Shown: positions 16,075 to 16,246 of the stretch, one piece after another
Layout of the letters: each line of letters begins with the position of its first letter
How positions within the stretch are numbered: position 1 is the first letter of the stretch
Origin: Bacteroidota bacterium
GTDB taxonomy: Bacteria; Bacteroidota; Bacteroidia; Chitinophagales; Chitinophagaceae
NCBI GenBank assembly: GCA_023429985.1
Contig: JAEZCV010000167.1
Span: forward strand, 1 to 16,246
DNA: 16,246 nucleotides
Direction: 5' to 3'
Made by a program: the position numbers and the translations under genes
Notes under the pieces: model-generated
The model's database searches: none
What the model was told of the DNA's origin: nothing
What the model saw: the letters and a program-made list of their open reading frames with translations, nothing else

Positions 16075-16103
16075 TTGATTCTAAACAATGATATTTAAAT
16101 TTG
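16075..16103 (+). promoter_or_regulatory. hppD: Bacteroidota-type promoter for the hppD-like gene
   Basis: A TTG at 16075-16077 (-33 region), an 18-nt spacer and TAAATTTG at 16096-16103 match the Bacteroidota housekeeping promoter pattern TTG-N(17-23)-TAnnTTTG. Transcription would start near 16110, giving a leader of about 55 nt before the ATG at 16166. This is the best promoter match in the window. Confidence 0.65.
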
Positions 16104-16165
16104 TAAGCGAACAGTGTTGAAGGAATCTTTGTGTTTTGATTTTTTCACAGCTAAATTTTTCATAT

Positions 16166-16246
16166 ATGTCAGTTGCAACAGCTTCCAGGCAGGCGGCAGA
16201 TCAGCAAACCGATTTTTTGCCTCTCATGGGAACAGATTACGTAGAA
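16166..16246 (+). CDS. hppD: N-terminus of 4-hydroxyphenylpyruvate dioxygenase (cut by window edge)
   Basis: Only the first 27 codons are present. After a low-complexity start rich in Ala/Gln/Asp comes DFLPLMGTDYVE, which I recognise as the conserved opening of Bacteroidota 4-hydroxyphenylpyruvate dioxygenase (HPPD), just before its first vicinal-oxygen-chelate domain. The family converts 4-hydroxyphenylpyruvate to homogentisate in tyrosine breakdown, using Fe(II). The catalytic domain lies outside the window, so the call rests on this short motif plus a good upstream promoter and a clear ATG. Related VOC-fold dioxygenases cannot be excluded. Confidence 0.7.
   Translation, partial: MSVATASRQAADQQTDFLPLMGTDYVE

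Overview
The window looks like chromosome of a Bacteroidota bacterium, most likely of the Chitinophagaceae/Sphingobacteriales side. The signs are secreted mosaic proteins with type IX secretion (T9SS) C-terminal domains, a bacillithiol synthesis gene (bshC), a TAnnTTTG -7 promoter element, and no obvious Shine-Dalgarno leaders. There are no RNA genes, CRISPR arrays, insertion sequences or phage genes that I can support.

Left part (1-6939, + strand): two tandem paralogous genes for secreted cell-surface proteins. The first enters from the left edge, so only its last ~305 codons are present. The second is complete, 1913 residues, built from a signal peptide, alternating Ig-like and MAM/jelly-roll-like modules, CHU-type Ig repeats each carrying an inserted domain, and a T9SS sorting domain. 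The last ~310 residues of both proteins are close copies, and the similarity continues past the stop codons through a small hairpin into a terminator with the same 8-bp stem.

Middle (6973-9092): bshC (+), the putative cysteine-adding step of bacillithiol synthesis, meets purE (-) tail to tail, and their 3' ends overlap by 13 bp.

Right part (9165-15913, - strand): a complete tripartite RND efflux operon (lipoprotein adaptor, inner-membrane RND pump, TolC-like outer-membrane channel) lies between purK and purE. These two purine genes act in successive steps (AIR to N5-CAIR to CAIR) and are often adjacent. The adaptor stop codon directly abuts the pump start codon. Adaptor and channel use GTG and TTG starts while the pump uses ATG.

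Right edge (15914-16246): a 252-bp divergent intergenic region with a well-matched Bacteroidota promoter reading right, followed by the first 27 codons of a gene that matches the N-terminus of 4-hydroxyphenylpyruvate dioxygenase.

I do not see a convincing undescribed system. The most interesting items are the duplicated 3' module of the surface proteins, with its shared post-stop hairpin and terminator, and the efflux operon between purK and purE.
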